DNA of 64,000 nt, taken from positions 186,001-250,000 of the forward strand of contig JAZGUH010000360.1 in NCBI GenBank assembly GCA_037893225.1, given 5' to 3'. The notes under the pieces were generated by a model, which was not told where the DNA came from, did not search any database, and was given only the letters and a program-made list of their open reading frames with translations. This document shows positions 9,980 through 23,146 of the stretch, piece by piece. Origin of the DNA: Hippasteria phrygiana. Lineage: Eukaryota; Echinodermata; Asteroidea; Valvatida; Goniasteridae. Position numbers and translations under genes: made by a program. Position 1 is the first letter of the stretch. Every line of letters starts with the position of its first letter.

Positions 9980-12900
9980 TAGTAAAGCAAGTCCATACCC
10001 CAGGGAATTTGACATGCATGGAGCAATAAATAGAAGGTAATATGCACACAGATGTTGGCCGGAAAGAAAATAAACATTGCGAGGTTTGAATTTTCTCCAC
10101 AAGTGTTAACTCTAGGAAGCCGCCGATGATTGCAACATGTAGCGCCAGATCTAAGCTATCCATACATGTCAAAATTACTGAATTTGGTTGATATTTCATG
10201 CAATTAAGAATGAGTAAAGCAAGTCATACCCCAGGGAATTTGACATGCATGGAGCAATAAATAGACGGTAATATGCACACAGATGTTGGCCGGAAAGAAA
10301 ATAAACATTGCGAGGTTTGAATTTTCTCCTCAAGTTTTAACTCCAGGAAGCCGCCGATGATTGCAACATGTAGCGCCAGATCTAAGCTATCCATACATGT
10401 CAAAATTACTGTATTTGGTTTATATTTCATGCAATTATGAATGAGTAAAGCAAGTCATACCCTAGGGAATTTGACAGGCATGGAGCAATAAATAGAAGGT
10501 AATATGCACACAGATGTTGGCCGGAAAGAAAATAAACATTGCGAGGTTTGAATTTTCTCCACAAGTGTTAACTCTAAGAAGCCGCCGATAATTGCAACAT
10601 GTAGCGCCAGATCTAAGCTATCCATACATGTCAAAATTACTGTATTTGGTTGATATTTAATGCAATTATGAATGAGTAAAGCAAGTCCATACCCCAGGGA
10701 ATTTGACATGCATGGAGCAATAAATAGACGGTAACATGTACACAGATGTTGGCCGGAAAGAAAATAAACATTGCGAGGTTTGAATTTTCTCCACAAGTTT
10801 TAACTCTAGGAAGCCGGCGATGATTGCAACATGTAGCGCCAGATCTAAGCTATCCATACATGTCAAAATTACTGAATTTGGTTGATATTTCATGCAATTA
10901 TGAATGAGTAAAGCAAGTCATACCCTAGGGAATTTGACAGGCATGGAGCAATAAATAGAAGGTAATATGCACACAGATGTTGGCCGGAAAGAAAATAAAC
11001 ATTGCGAGGTTTGAATTTTCTCCACAAGTGTTAACTCTAAGAAGCCGCCGATAATTGCAACATGTAGCGCCAGATCTAAGCTATCCATACATGTCAAAAT
11101 TACTGAATTTGGTTGATATTTCATGCAATTATGAATGAGTAAAGCAAGTCATACCCTAGGGAATTTGACAGGCATGGAGCAATAAATAGAAGGTAATATG
11201 CACACAGATGTTGGCCGGAAAGAAAATAAACATTGCGAGGTTTGAATTTTCTCCACAAGTGTTAACTCTAAGAAGCCGCCGATAATTGCAACATGTAGCG
11301 CCAGATCTAAGCTATCCATACATGTCAAAATTACTGAATTTGGTTGATATTTCATGCAATTATGAATGAGTAAAGCAAGTCCATACCCCAGGGAATTTGA
11401 CATGCATGGAGCAATAAATAGACGGTAACATGTACACAGATGTTGGCCGGAAAGAAAATAAACATTGCGAGGTTTGAATTTTCTCCACAAGTTTTAACTC
11501 TAGGAAGCCGCCGATGATTGCAACATGTAGCGCCAGATCTAAGCTATCCATACATGTCAAAATTACTGTATTTGGTTGATATTTAATGCAATTATGAATG
11601 AGTAAAGCAAGTCCATACCCCAGGGAATTTGACATGCATGGAGCAATAAATAGACGGTAACATGTACACAGATGTTGGCCGGAAAGAAAATAAACATTGC
11701 GAGGTTTGAATTTTCTCCACAAGTTTTAACTCTAGGAAGCCGCCGATGATTGCAACATGTAGCGCCAGATCTAAGCTATCCATACATGTCAAAATTACTG
11801 AATTTGGTTGATATTTCATGCAATTATGAATGAGTAAAGCAAGTCATACCCCAGGGAATTTGACATGCATGGAGCAATAAATAGACGGTAATATGCACAC
11901 AGATGTTGGCCGGAAAGAAAATAAACATTGCGAGGTTTGAATTTTCTCCTCAAGTTTTAACTCCAGGAAGCCGCCGATGATTGCAACATGTAGCGCCAGA
12001 TCTAAGCTATCCATACATGTCAAAATTACTGTATTTGGTTTATATTTCATGCAATTATGAATGAGTAAAGCAAGTCATACCCTAGGGAATTTGACAGGCA
12101 TGGAGCAATAAATAGAAGGTAATATGCACACAGATGTTGGCCGGAAAGAAAATAAACATTGCGAGGTTTGAATTTTCTCCACAAGTGTTAACTCTAAGAA
12201 GCCGCCGATAATTGCAACATGTAGCGCCAGATCTAAGCTATCCATACATGTCAAAATTACTGAATTTGGTTGATATTTCATGCAATTATGAATGAGTAGA
12301 GCAAGTCCATACCCCAGGGAATTTGACATGCATGGAGCAATAAATAGACGGTAACATGTACACAGATGTTGGCCGGAAAGAAAATAAACATTGCGAGGTT
12401 TGAATTTTCTCCACAAGTTTTAACTCTAGGAAGCCGGCGATGATTGCAACATGTAGCGCCAGATCTAAGCTATCCATACATGTCAAAATTACTGTATTTG
12501 GTTGATATTTAATGCAATTATGAATGAGTAAAGCAAGTCATACCCTAGGGAATTTGACAGGCATGGAGCAATAAATAGACGGTAATATGCACACAGATGT
12601 TGGCCGTAAAGAAAATAAACATTGCGAGGTTTGAATTTTCTCCACAAGTGTTAACTCTAAGAAGCCGCCGATAATTGCAACATGTAGCGCCAGATCTAAG
12701 CTATCCATACATGTCAAAATTACTGAATTTGGTTGATATTTCATGCAATTATGAATGAGTAAAGCACGTCATACCCCAGGGAATTTGACATGCATGGAGC
12801 AATAAATAGACGGTAATATGCACACAGATGTTGGCCGGAAAGAAAATAAACATTGCGAGGTTTGAATTTTCTCCACAAGTGTTAACTCTAAGAAGCCGCC

Positions 12901-13120
12901 GATAATTGCAACATGTAGCGCCAGATCTAAGCTATCCATACATGTCAAAATTACTGAATTTGGTTGATATTTCATGCAATTATGAATGAGTAAAGCAAGT
13001 CATACCCCAGGGAATTTGACATGCATGGAGCAATAAATAGACGGTAATATGCACACAGATGTTGGCCGGAAAGAAAATAAACATTGCGAGGTTTGAATTT
13101 TCTCCACAAGTTTTAACTCT
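9188..13120 (+). repeat. 17-monomer higher-order unit, copy 1 (3933 bp)
   Basis: Homology to the next copy begins just after the diagnostic C/T at 9187/13120. Shared private markers are GGCTGAT (9493/13426) and CAATTAAGAATG (10207/14140). The order of monomer types matches copy 2 up to 11836, and again from 12299 onward. Confidence 0.88.
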
Positions 13121-16100
13121 AGGAAGCCGCCGATGATTGCAACATGTAGCGCCAGATCTAAGCTATCCATACATGTCAAAATTACTGTATTTGGTTTATA
13201 TTTCATGCAATTATGAATGAGTAAAGCAAGTCATACCCTAGGGAATTTGACAGGCATGGAGCAATAAATAGAAGGTAATATGCACACAGATGTTGGCCGG
13301 AAAGAAAATAAACATTGCGAGGTTTGAATTTTCTCCACAAGTGTTAACTCTAAGAAGCCGCCGATAATTGCAACATGTAGCGCCAGATCTAAGCTATCCA
13401 TACATGTCAAAATTACTGTATTTGGCTGATATTTAATGCAATTATGAATGAGTAAAGCAAGTCCATACCCCAGGGAATTTGACATGCATGGAGCAATAAA
13501 TAGACGGTAACATGTACACAGATGTTGGCCGGAAAGAAAATAAACATTGCGAGGTTTGAATTTTCTCCACAAGTTTTAACTCTAGGAAGCCGGCGATGAT
13601 TGCAACATGTAGCGCCAGATCTAAGCTATCCATACATGTCAAAATTACTGAATTTGGTTGATATTTCATGCAATTATGAATGAGTAAAGCAAGTCATACC
13701 CTAGGGAATTTGACAGGCATGGAGCAATAAATAGAAGGTAATATGCACACAGATGTTGGCCGGAAAGAAAATAAACATTGCGAGGTTTGAATTTTCTCCA
13801 CAAGTGTTAACTCTAAGAAGCCGCCGATAATTGCAACATGTAGCGCCAGATCTAAGCTATCCATACATGTCAAAATTACTGAATTTGGTTGATATTTCAT
13901 GCAATTATGAATTAGTAAAGCAAGTCCATACCCCAGGGAATTTGACATGCATGGAGCAATAAATAGAAGGTAATATGCACACAGATGTTGGCCGGAAAGA
14001 AAATAAACATTGCGAGGTTTGAATTTTCTCCACAAGTGTTAACTCTAGGAAGCCGCCGATGATTGCAACATGTAGCGCCAGATCTAAGCTATCCATACAT
14101 GTCAAAATTACTGAATTTGGTTGATATTTCATGCAATTAAGAATGAGTAAAGCAAGTCATACCCCAGGGAATTTGACATGCATGGAGCAATAAATAGACG
14201 GTAATATGCACACAGATGTTGGCCGGAAAGAAAATAAACATTGCGAGGTTTGAATTTTCTCCTCAAGTTTTAACTCCAGGAAGCCGCCGATGATTGCAAC
14301 ATGTAGCGCCAGATCTAAGCTATCCATACATGTCAAAATTACTGTATTTGGTTTATATTTCATGCAATTATGAATGAGTAAAGCAAGTCATACCCTAGGG
14401 AATTTGACAGGCATGGAGCAATAAATAGAAGGTAATATGCACACAGATGTTGGCCGGAAAGAAAATAAACATTGCGAGGTTTGAATTTTCTCCACAAGTG
14501 TTAACTCTAAGAAGCCGCCGATAATTGCAACATGTAGCGCCAGATCTAAGCTATCCATACATGTCAAAATTACTGTATTTGGTTGATATTTAATGCAATT
14601 ATGAATGAGTAAAGCAAGTCCATACCCCAGGGAATTTGACATGCATGGAGCAATAAATAGACGGTAACATGTACACAGATGTTGGCCGGAAAGAAAATAA
14701 ACATTGCGAGGTTTGAATTTTCTCCACAAGTTTTAACTCTAGGAAGCCGGCGATGATTGCAACATGTAGCGCCAGATCTAAGCTATCCATACATGTCAAA
14801 ATTACTGAATTTGGTTGATATTTCATGCAATTATGAATGAGTAAAGCAAGTCATACCCTAGGGAATTTGACAGGCATGGAGCAATAAATAGAAGGTAATA
14901 TGCACACAGATGTTGGCCGGAAAGAAAATAAACATTGCGAGGTTTGAATTTTCTCCACAAGTGTTAACTCTAAGAAGCCGCCGATAATTGCAACATGTAG
15001 CGCCAGATCTAAGCTATCCATACATGTCAAAATTACTGAATTTGGTTGATATTTCATGCAATTATGAATGAGTAAAGCAAGTCATACCCTAGGGAATTTG
15101 ACAGGCATGGAGCAATAAATAGAAGGTAATATGCACACAGATGTTGGCCGGAAAGAAAATAAACATTGCGAGGTTTGAATTTTCTCCACAAGTGTTAACT
15201 CTAAGAAGCCGCCGATAATTGCAACATGTAGCGCCAGATCTAAGCTATCCATACATGTCAAAATTACTGAATTTGGTTGATATTTCATGCAATTATGAAT
15301 GAGTAAAGCAAGTCCATACCCCAGGGAATTTGACATGCATGGAGCAATAAATAGACGGTAACATGTACACAGATGTTGGCCGGAAAGAAAATAAACATTG
15401 CGAGGTTTGAATTTTCTCCACAAGTTTTAACTCTAGGAAGCCGCCGATGATTGCAACATGTAGCGCCAGATCTAAGCTATCCATACATGTCAAAATTACT
15501 GTATTTGGTTGATATTTAATGCAATTATGAATGAGTAAAGCAAGTCCATACCCCAGGGAATTTGACATGCATGGAGCAATAAATAGACGGTAACATGTAC
15601 ACAGATGTTGGCCGGAAAGAAAATAAACATTGCGAGGTTTGAATTTTCTCCACAAGTTTTAACTCTAGGAAGCCGCCGATGATTGCAACATGTAGCGCCA
15701 GATCTAAGCTATCCATACATGTCAAAATTACTGAATTTGGTTGATATTTCATGCAATTATGAATGAGTAGAGCAAGTCCATACCCCAGGGAATTTGACAT
15801 GCATGGAGCAATAAATAGACGGTAACATGTACACAGATGTTGGCCGGAAAGAAAATAAACATTGCGAGGTTTGAATTTTCTCCACAAGTTTTAACTCTAG
15901 GAAGCCGGCGATGATTGCAACATGTAGCGCCAGATCTAAGCTATCCATACATGTCAAAATTACTGTATTTGGTTGATATTTAATGCAATTATGAATGAGT
16001 AAAGCAAGTCATACCCTAGGGAATTTGACAGGCATGGAGCAATAAATAGACGGTAATATGCACACAGATGTTGGCCGTAAAGAAAATAAACATTGCGAGG

Positions 16101-16591
16101 TTTGAATTTTCTCCACAAGTGTTAACTCTAAGAAGCCGCCGATAATTGCAACATGTAGCGCCAGATCTAAGCTATCCATACATGTCAAAATTACTGAATT
16201 TGGTTGATATTTCATGCAATTATGAATGAGTAAAGCAAGTCATACCCCAGGGAATTTGACATGCATGGAGCAATAAATAGACGGTAATATGCACACAGAT
16301 GTTGGCCGGAAAGAAAATAAACATTGCGAGGTTTGAATTTTCTCCACAAGTGTTAACTCTAAGAAGCCGCCGATAATTGCAACATGTAGCGCCAGATCTA
16401 AGCTATCCATACATGTCAAAATTACTGAATTTGGTTGATATTTCATGCAATTATGAATGAGTAAAGCAAGTCATACCCCAGGGAATTTGACATGCATGGA
16501 GCAATAAATAGACGGTAATATGCACACAGATGTTGGCCGGAAAGAAAATAAACATTGCGAGGTTTGAATTTTCTCCACAAGTTTTAACTCT
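13121..16591 (+). repeat. 17-monomer unit, copy 2, lacking two monomers (3471 bp)
   Basis: From 13121 to 15769 it matches 9188-11836 at offset 3933. From 15770 it matches 12299 onward at offset 3471. The offset change is 462 bp, exactly two 231-bp monomers, so two monomers are missing at the junction. The marker GTAGAGC (G at 15770, from 12299) sits right at the switch. Confidence 0.85.
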
Positions 16592-18981
16592 AGGAAGCCG
16601 CCGATGATTGCAACATGTAGCGCCAGATCTAAGCTATCCATACATGTCAAAATTACTGTATTTGGTTTATATTTCATGCAATTATGAATCAGTAAAGCAA
16701 GTCATACCCTAGGGAATTTGACAGGCATGGAGCAATAAATAGAAGGTAATATGCACACAGATGTTGGCCGGAAAGAAAATAAACATTGCGAGGTTTGAAT
16801 TTTCTCCACAAGTGTTAACTCTAAGAAGCCGCCGATAATTGCAACATGTAGCGCCAGATCTAAGCTATCCATACATGTCAAAATTACTGAATTTGGTTGA
16901 TATTTCATGCAATTATGAATTAGTAAAGCAAGTCCATACCCCAGGGAATTTGACATGCATGGAGCAATAAATAGAAGGTAATATGCACACAGATGTTGGC
17001 CGGAAAGAAAATAAACATTGCGAGGTTTGAATTTTCTCCACAAGTGTTAACTCTAGGAAGCCGCCGATGATTGCAACATGTAGCGCCAGATCTAAGCTAT
17101 CCATACATGTCAAAATTACTGAATTTGGTTGATATTTCATGCAATTATGAATGAGTAAAGCAAGTCCATACCCCAGGGAATTTGACATGCATGGAGCAAT
17201 AAATAGACGGTAATATGCACACAGATGTTGGCCGGAAAGAAAATAAACATTGCGAGGTTTGAATTTTCTCCTCAAGTTTTAACTCCAGGAAGCCGCCGAT
17301 GATTGCAACATGTAGCGCCAGATCTAAGCTATCCATACATGTCAAAATTACTGTATTTGGTTTATATTTCATGCAATTATGAATGAGTAAAGCAAGTCAT
17401 ACCCTAGGGAATTTGACAGGCATGGAGCAATAAATAGAAGGTAATATGCACACAGATGTTGGCCGGAAAGAAAATAAACATTGCGAGGTTTGAATTTTCT
17501 CCACAAGTGTTAACTCTAAGAAGCCGCCGATAATTGCAACATGTAGCGCCAGATCTAAGCTATCCATACATGTCAAAATTACTGTATTTGGTTGATATTT
17601 AATGCAATTATGAATGAGTAAAGCAAGTCCATACCCCAGGGAATTTGACATGCATGGAGCAATAAATAGACGGTAACATGTACACAGATGTTGGCCGGAA
17701 AGAAAATAAACATTGCGAGGTTTGAATTTTCTCCACAAGTTTTAACTCTAGGAAGCCGGCGATGATTGCAACATGTAGCGCCAGATCTAAGCTATCCATA
17801 CATGTCAAAATTACTGAATTTGGTTGATATTTCATGCAATTATGAATGAGTAAAGCAAGTCATACCCTAGGGAATTTGACAGGCATGGAGCAATAAATAG
17901 AAGGTAATATGCACACAGATGTTGGCCGGAAAGAAAATAAACATTGCGAGGTTTGAATTTTCTCCACAAGTTTTAACTCTAGGAAGCCGCCGATAATTGC
18001 AACATGTAGCGCCAGATCTAAGCTATCCATACATGTCAAAATTACTGAATTTGGTTGATATTTCATGCAATTATGAATGAGTAAAGCAAGTCATACCCTA
18101 GGGAATTTGACAGGCATGGAGCAATAAATAGACGGTAATATGCACACAGATGTTGGCCGGAAAGAAAATAAACATTGCGAGGTTTGAATTTTCTCCTCAA
18201 GTTTTAACTCCAGGAAGCCGCCGATGATTGCAACATGTAGCGCCAGATCTAAGCTATCCATACATGTCAAAATTACTGTATTTGGTTGATATTTAATGCA
18301 ATTATGAATGAGTAAAGCAAGTCCATACCCCAGGGAATTTGACATGCATGGAGCAATAAATAGACGGTAACATGTACACAGATGTTGGCCGGAAAGAAAA
18401 TAAACATTGCGAGGTTTGAATTTTCTCCACAAGTTTTAACTCTAGGAAGCCGGCGATGATTGCAACATGTAGCGCCAGATCTAAGCTATCCATACATGTC
18501 AAAATTACTGAATTTGGTTGATATTTCATGCAATTATGAATGAGTAAAGCAAGTCATACCCTAGGGAATTTGACAGGCATGGAGCAATAAATAGAAGGTA
18601 ATATGCACACAGATGTTGGCCGGAAAGAAAATAAACATTGCGAGGTTTGAATTTTCTCCACAAGTTTTAACTCTAGGAAGCCGCCGATAATTGCAACATG
18701 TAGCGCCAGATCTAAGCTATCCATACATGTCAAAATTACTGAATTTGGTTGATATTTCATGCAATTATGAATGAGTAAAGCAAGTCATACCCTAGGGAAT
18801 TTGACAGGCATGGAGCAATAAATAGACGGTAATATGCACACAGATGTTGGCCGGAAAGAAAATAAACATTGCGAGGTTTGAATTTTCTCCTCAAGTTTTA
18901 ACTCCAGGAAGCCGCCGATGATTGCAACATGTAGCGCCAGATCTAAGCTATCCATACATGTCAAAATTACTGTATTTGGTT
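15682..18981 (+). repeat. 18-monomer-offset segment, copy 1 (3300 bp)
   Basis: This segment matches 19847-23146 at an offset of 4165 bp (18 x 231 + 7). It starts after the G/A difference at 15681/19846 and ends before the G/T difference at 18982/23147. The GTAGAGC marker (15770/19935) and the 3-monomer duplication are in both copies. Confidence 0.87.
17533..18226 (+). repeat. 3-monomer unit, copy 1 (694 bp)
   Basis: Positions 17533-18294 match 18227-18988 at an offset of 694 bp (3 x 231 + 1). Both copies contain an uncommon monomer combining CTCTAGG (G169) with GATAATT (A182). This is the shortest duplication I could define. The pair is itself carried into the copy near 21.7-23.1 kb. Confidence 0.85.
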
Positions 18982-18988
18982 GATATTT
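18227..18988 (+). repeat. 3-monomer unit, copy 2 plus 68 bp
   Basis: This is the direct tandem copy of 17533-18226. The match ends at monomer position 20 (18295 A against 18989 C). The end overlaps a hybrid monomer at 18970 that combines T4, G13 and C20, which marks another recombination junction. Confidence 0.83.
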
Positions 18989-20854
18989 CATGCAATTATG
19001 AATGAGTAAAGCAAGTCCATACCCCAGGGAATTTGACATGCATGGAGCAATAAATAGACGGTAACATGTACACAGATGTTGGCCGGAAAGAAAATAAACA
19101 TTGCGAGGTTTGAATTTTCTCCACAAGTTTTAACTCTAGGAAGCCGCCGATGATTGCAACATGTAGCGCCAGATCTAAGCTATCCATACATGTCAAAATT
19201 ACTGTATTTGGTTGATATTTAATGCAATTATGAATGAGTAAAGCAAGTCCATACCCCAGGGAATTTGACATGCATGGAGCAATAAATAGACGGTAACATG
19301 TACACAGATGTTGGCCGGAAAGAAAATAAACATTGCGAGGTTTGAATTTTCTCCACAAGTTTTAACTCTAGGAAGCCGCCGATGATTGCAACATGTAGCG
19401 CCAGATCTAAGCTATCCATACATGTCAAAATTACTGAATTTGGTTGATATTTCATGCAATTATGAATGAGTAAAGCAAGTCATACCCCAGGGAATTTGAC
19501 ATGCATGGAGCAATAAATAGACGGTAATATGCACACAGATGTTGGCCGGAAAGAAAATAAACATTGCGAGGTTTGAATTTTCTCCTCAAGTTTTAACTCC
19601 AGGAAGCCGCCGATGATTGCAACATGTAGCGCCAGATCTAAGCTATCCATACATGTCAAAATTACTGTATTTGGTTTATATTTCATGCAATTATGAATGA
19701 GTAAAGCAAGTCATACCCTAGGGAATTTGACAGGCATGGAGCAATAAATAGAAGGTAATATGCACACAGATGTTGGCCGGAAAGAAAATAAACATTGCGA
19801 GGTTTGAATTTTCTCCACAAGTGTTAACTCTAAGAAGCCGCCGATAATTGCAACATGTAGCGCCAGATCTAAGCTATCCATACATGTCAAAATTACTGAA
19901 TTTGGTTGATATTTCATGCAATTATGAATGAGTAGAGCAAGTCCATACCCCAGGGAATTTGACATGCATGGAGCAATAAATAGACGGTAACATGTACACA
20001 GATGTTGGCCGGAAAGAAAATAAACATTGCGAGGTTTGAATTTTCTCCACAAGTTTTAACTCTAGGAAGCCGGCGATGATTGCAACATGTAGCGCCAGAT
20101 CTAAGCTATCCATACATGTCAAAATTACTGTATTTGGTTGATATTTAATGCAATTATGAATGAGTAAAGCAAGTCATACCCTAGGGAATTTGACAGGCAT
20201 GGAGCAATAAATAGACGGTAATATGCACACAGATGTTGGCCGTAAAGAAAATAAACATTGCGAGGTTTGAATTTTCTCCACAAGTGTTAACTCTAAGAAG
20301 CCGCCGATAATTGCAACATGTAGCGCCAGATCTAAGCTATCCATACATGTCAAAATTACTGAATTTGGTTGATATTTCATGCAATTATGAATGAGTAAAG
20401 CAAGTCATACCCCAGGGAATTTGACATGCATGGAGCAATAAATAGACGGTAATATGCACACAGATGTTGGCCGGAAAGAAAATAAACATTGCGAGGTTTG
20501 AATTTTCTCCACAAGTGTTAACTCTAAGAAGCCGCCGATAATTGCAACATGTAGCGCCAGATCTAAGCTATCCATACATGTCAAAATTACTGAATTTGGT
20601 TGATATTTCATGCAATTATGAATGAGTAAAGCAAGTCATACCCCAGGGAATTTGACATGCATGGAGCAATAAATAGACGGTAATATGCACACAGATGTTG
20701 GCCGGAAAGAAAATAAACATTGCGAGGTTTGAATTTTCTCCACAAGTTTTAACTCTAGGAAGCCGCCGATGATTGCAACATGTAGCGCCAGATCTAAGCT
20801 ATCCATACATGTCAAAATTACTGTATTTGGTTTATATTTCATGCAATTATGAAT
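18974..20854 (+). repeat. Third copy of 11338-13218 (offset 7636), undeleted
   Basis: The match begins after the A/T difference at 11337/18973 and ends before the G/C difference at 13219/20855, 1881 bp in all. All monomer types are in the same order as 11338-13218, including the two absent from the 13121-16591 copy. It supports a deletion at 15770 rather than an insertion near 12 kb. Confidence 0.85.
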
Positions 20855-23146
20855 CAGTAAAGCAAGTCATACCCTAGGGAATTTGACAGGCATGGAGCAA
20901 TAAATAGAAGGTAATATGCACACAGATGTTGGCCGGAAAGAAAATAAACATTGCGAGGTTTGAATTTTCTCCACAAGTGTTAACTCTAAGAAGCCGCCGA
21001 TAATTGCAACATGTAGCGCCAGATCTAAGCTATCCATACATGTCAAAATTACTGAATTTGGTTGATATTTCATGCAATTATGAATTAGTAAAGCAAGTCC
21101 ATACCCCAGGGAATTTGACATGCATGGAGCAATAAATAGAAGGTAATATGCACACAGATGTTGGCCGGAAAGAAAATAAACATTGCGAGGTTTGAATTTT
21201 CTCCACAAGTGTTAACTCTAGGAAGCCGCCGATGATTGCAACATGTAGCGCCAGATCTAAGCTATCCATACATGTCAAAATTACTGAATTTGGTTGATAT
21301 TTCATGCAATTATGAATGAGTAAAGCAAGTCCATACCCCAGGGAATTTGACATGCATGGAGCAATAAATAGACGGTAATATGCACACAGATGTTGGCCGG
21401 AAAGAAAATAAACATTGCGAGGTTTGAATTTTCTCCTCAAGTTTTAACTCCAGGAAGCCGCCGATGATTGCAACATGTAGCGCCAGATCTAAGCTATCCA
21501 TACATGTCAAAATTACTGTATTTGGTTTATATTTCATGCAATTATGAATGAGTAAAGCAAGTCATACCCTAGGGAATTTGACAGGCATGGAGCAATAAAT
21601 AGAAGGTAATATGCACACAGATGTTGGCCGGAAAGAAAATAAACATTGCGAGGTTTGAATTTTCTCCACAAGTGTTAACTCTAAGAAGCCGCCGATAATT
21701 GCAACATGTAGCGCCAGATCTAAGCTATCCATACATGTCAAAATTACTGTATTTGGTTGATATTTAATGCAATTATGAATGAGTAAAGCAAGTCCATACC
21801 CCAGGGAATTTGACATGCATGGAGCAATAAATAGACGGTAACATGTACACAGATGTTGGCCGGAAAGAAAATAAACATTGCGAGGTTTGAATTTTCTCCA
21901 CAAGTTTTAACTCTAGGAAGCCGGCGATGATTGCAACATGTAGCGCCAGATCTAAGCTATCCATACATGTCAAAATTACTGAATTTGGTTGATATTTCAT
22001 GCAATTATGAATGAGTAAAGCAAGTCATACCCTAGGGAATTTGACAGGCATGGAGCAATAAATAGAAGGTAATATGCACACAGATGTTGGCCGGAAAGAA
22101 AATAAACATTGCGAGGTTTGAATTTTCTCCACAAGTTTTAACTCTAGGAAGCCGCCGATAATTGCAACATGTAGCGCCAGATCTAAGCTATCCATACATG
22201 TCAAAATTACTGAATTTGGTTGATATTTCATGCAATTATGAATGAGTAAAGCAAGTCATACCCTAGGGAATTTGACAGGCATGGAGCAATAAATAGACGG
22301 TAATATGCACACAGATGTTGGCCGGAAAGAAAATAAACATTGCGAGGTTTGAATTTTCTCCTCAAGTTTTAACTCCAGGAAGCCGCCGATGATTGCAACA
22401 TGTAGCGCCAGATCTAAGCTATCCATACATGTCAAAATTACTGTATTTGGTTGATATTTAATGCAATTATGAATGAGTAAAGCAAGTCCATACCCCAGGG
22501 AATTTGACATGCATGGAGCAATAAATAGACGGTAACATGTACACAGATGTTGGCCGGAAAGAAAATAAACATTGCGAGGTTTGAATTTTCTCCACAAGTT
22601 TTAACTCTAGGAAGCCGGCGATGATTGCAACATGTAGCGCCAGATCTAAGCTATCCATACATGTCAAAATTACTGAATTTGGTTGATATTTCATGCAATT
22701 ATGAATGAGTAAAGCAAGTCATACCCTAGGGAATTTGACAGGCATGGAGCAATAAATAGAAGGTAATATGCACACAGATGTTGGCCGGAAAGAAAATAAA
22801 CATTGCGAGGTTTGAATTTTCTCCACAAGTTTTAACTCTAGGAAGCCGCCGATAATTGCAACATGTAGCGCCAGATCTAAGCTATCCATACATGTCAAAA
22901 TTACTGAATTTGGTTGATATTTCATGCAATTATGAATGAGTAAAGCAAGTCATACCCTAGGGAATTTGACAGGCATGGAGCAATAAATAGACGGTAATAT
23001 GCACACAGATGTTGGCCGGAAAGAAAATAAACATTGCGAGGTTTGAATTTTCTCCTCAAGTTTTAACTCCAGGAAGCCGCCGATGATTGCAACATGTAGC
23101 GCCAGATCTAAGCTATCCATACATGTCAAAATTACTGTATTTGGTT
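19847..23146 (+). repeat. 18-monomer-offset segment, copy 2 (3300 bp)
   Basis: This is the copy of 15682-18981. Its left part overlaps another match: 18974-20854 equals 11338-13218 at offset 7636 (33 monomers). That match includes the two monomers missing at 15770, so this region keeps the undeleted arrangement. Confidence 0.87.

Larger units (their letters stand above)
7353..13218 (+). repeat. Long displaced duplication, copy 1 (5866 bp)
   Basis: This segment matches 22855-28489, first at offset 15502 (67 monomers) and then at offset 15271. Shared rare markers are ACTCTATTTGG (C at 8560/24062) and GGCTGAT (9493/24995). The boundaries are set by 7352 G/22854 A and 13219 G/28490 C. Confidence 0.88.
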
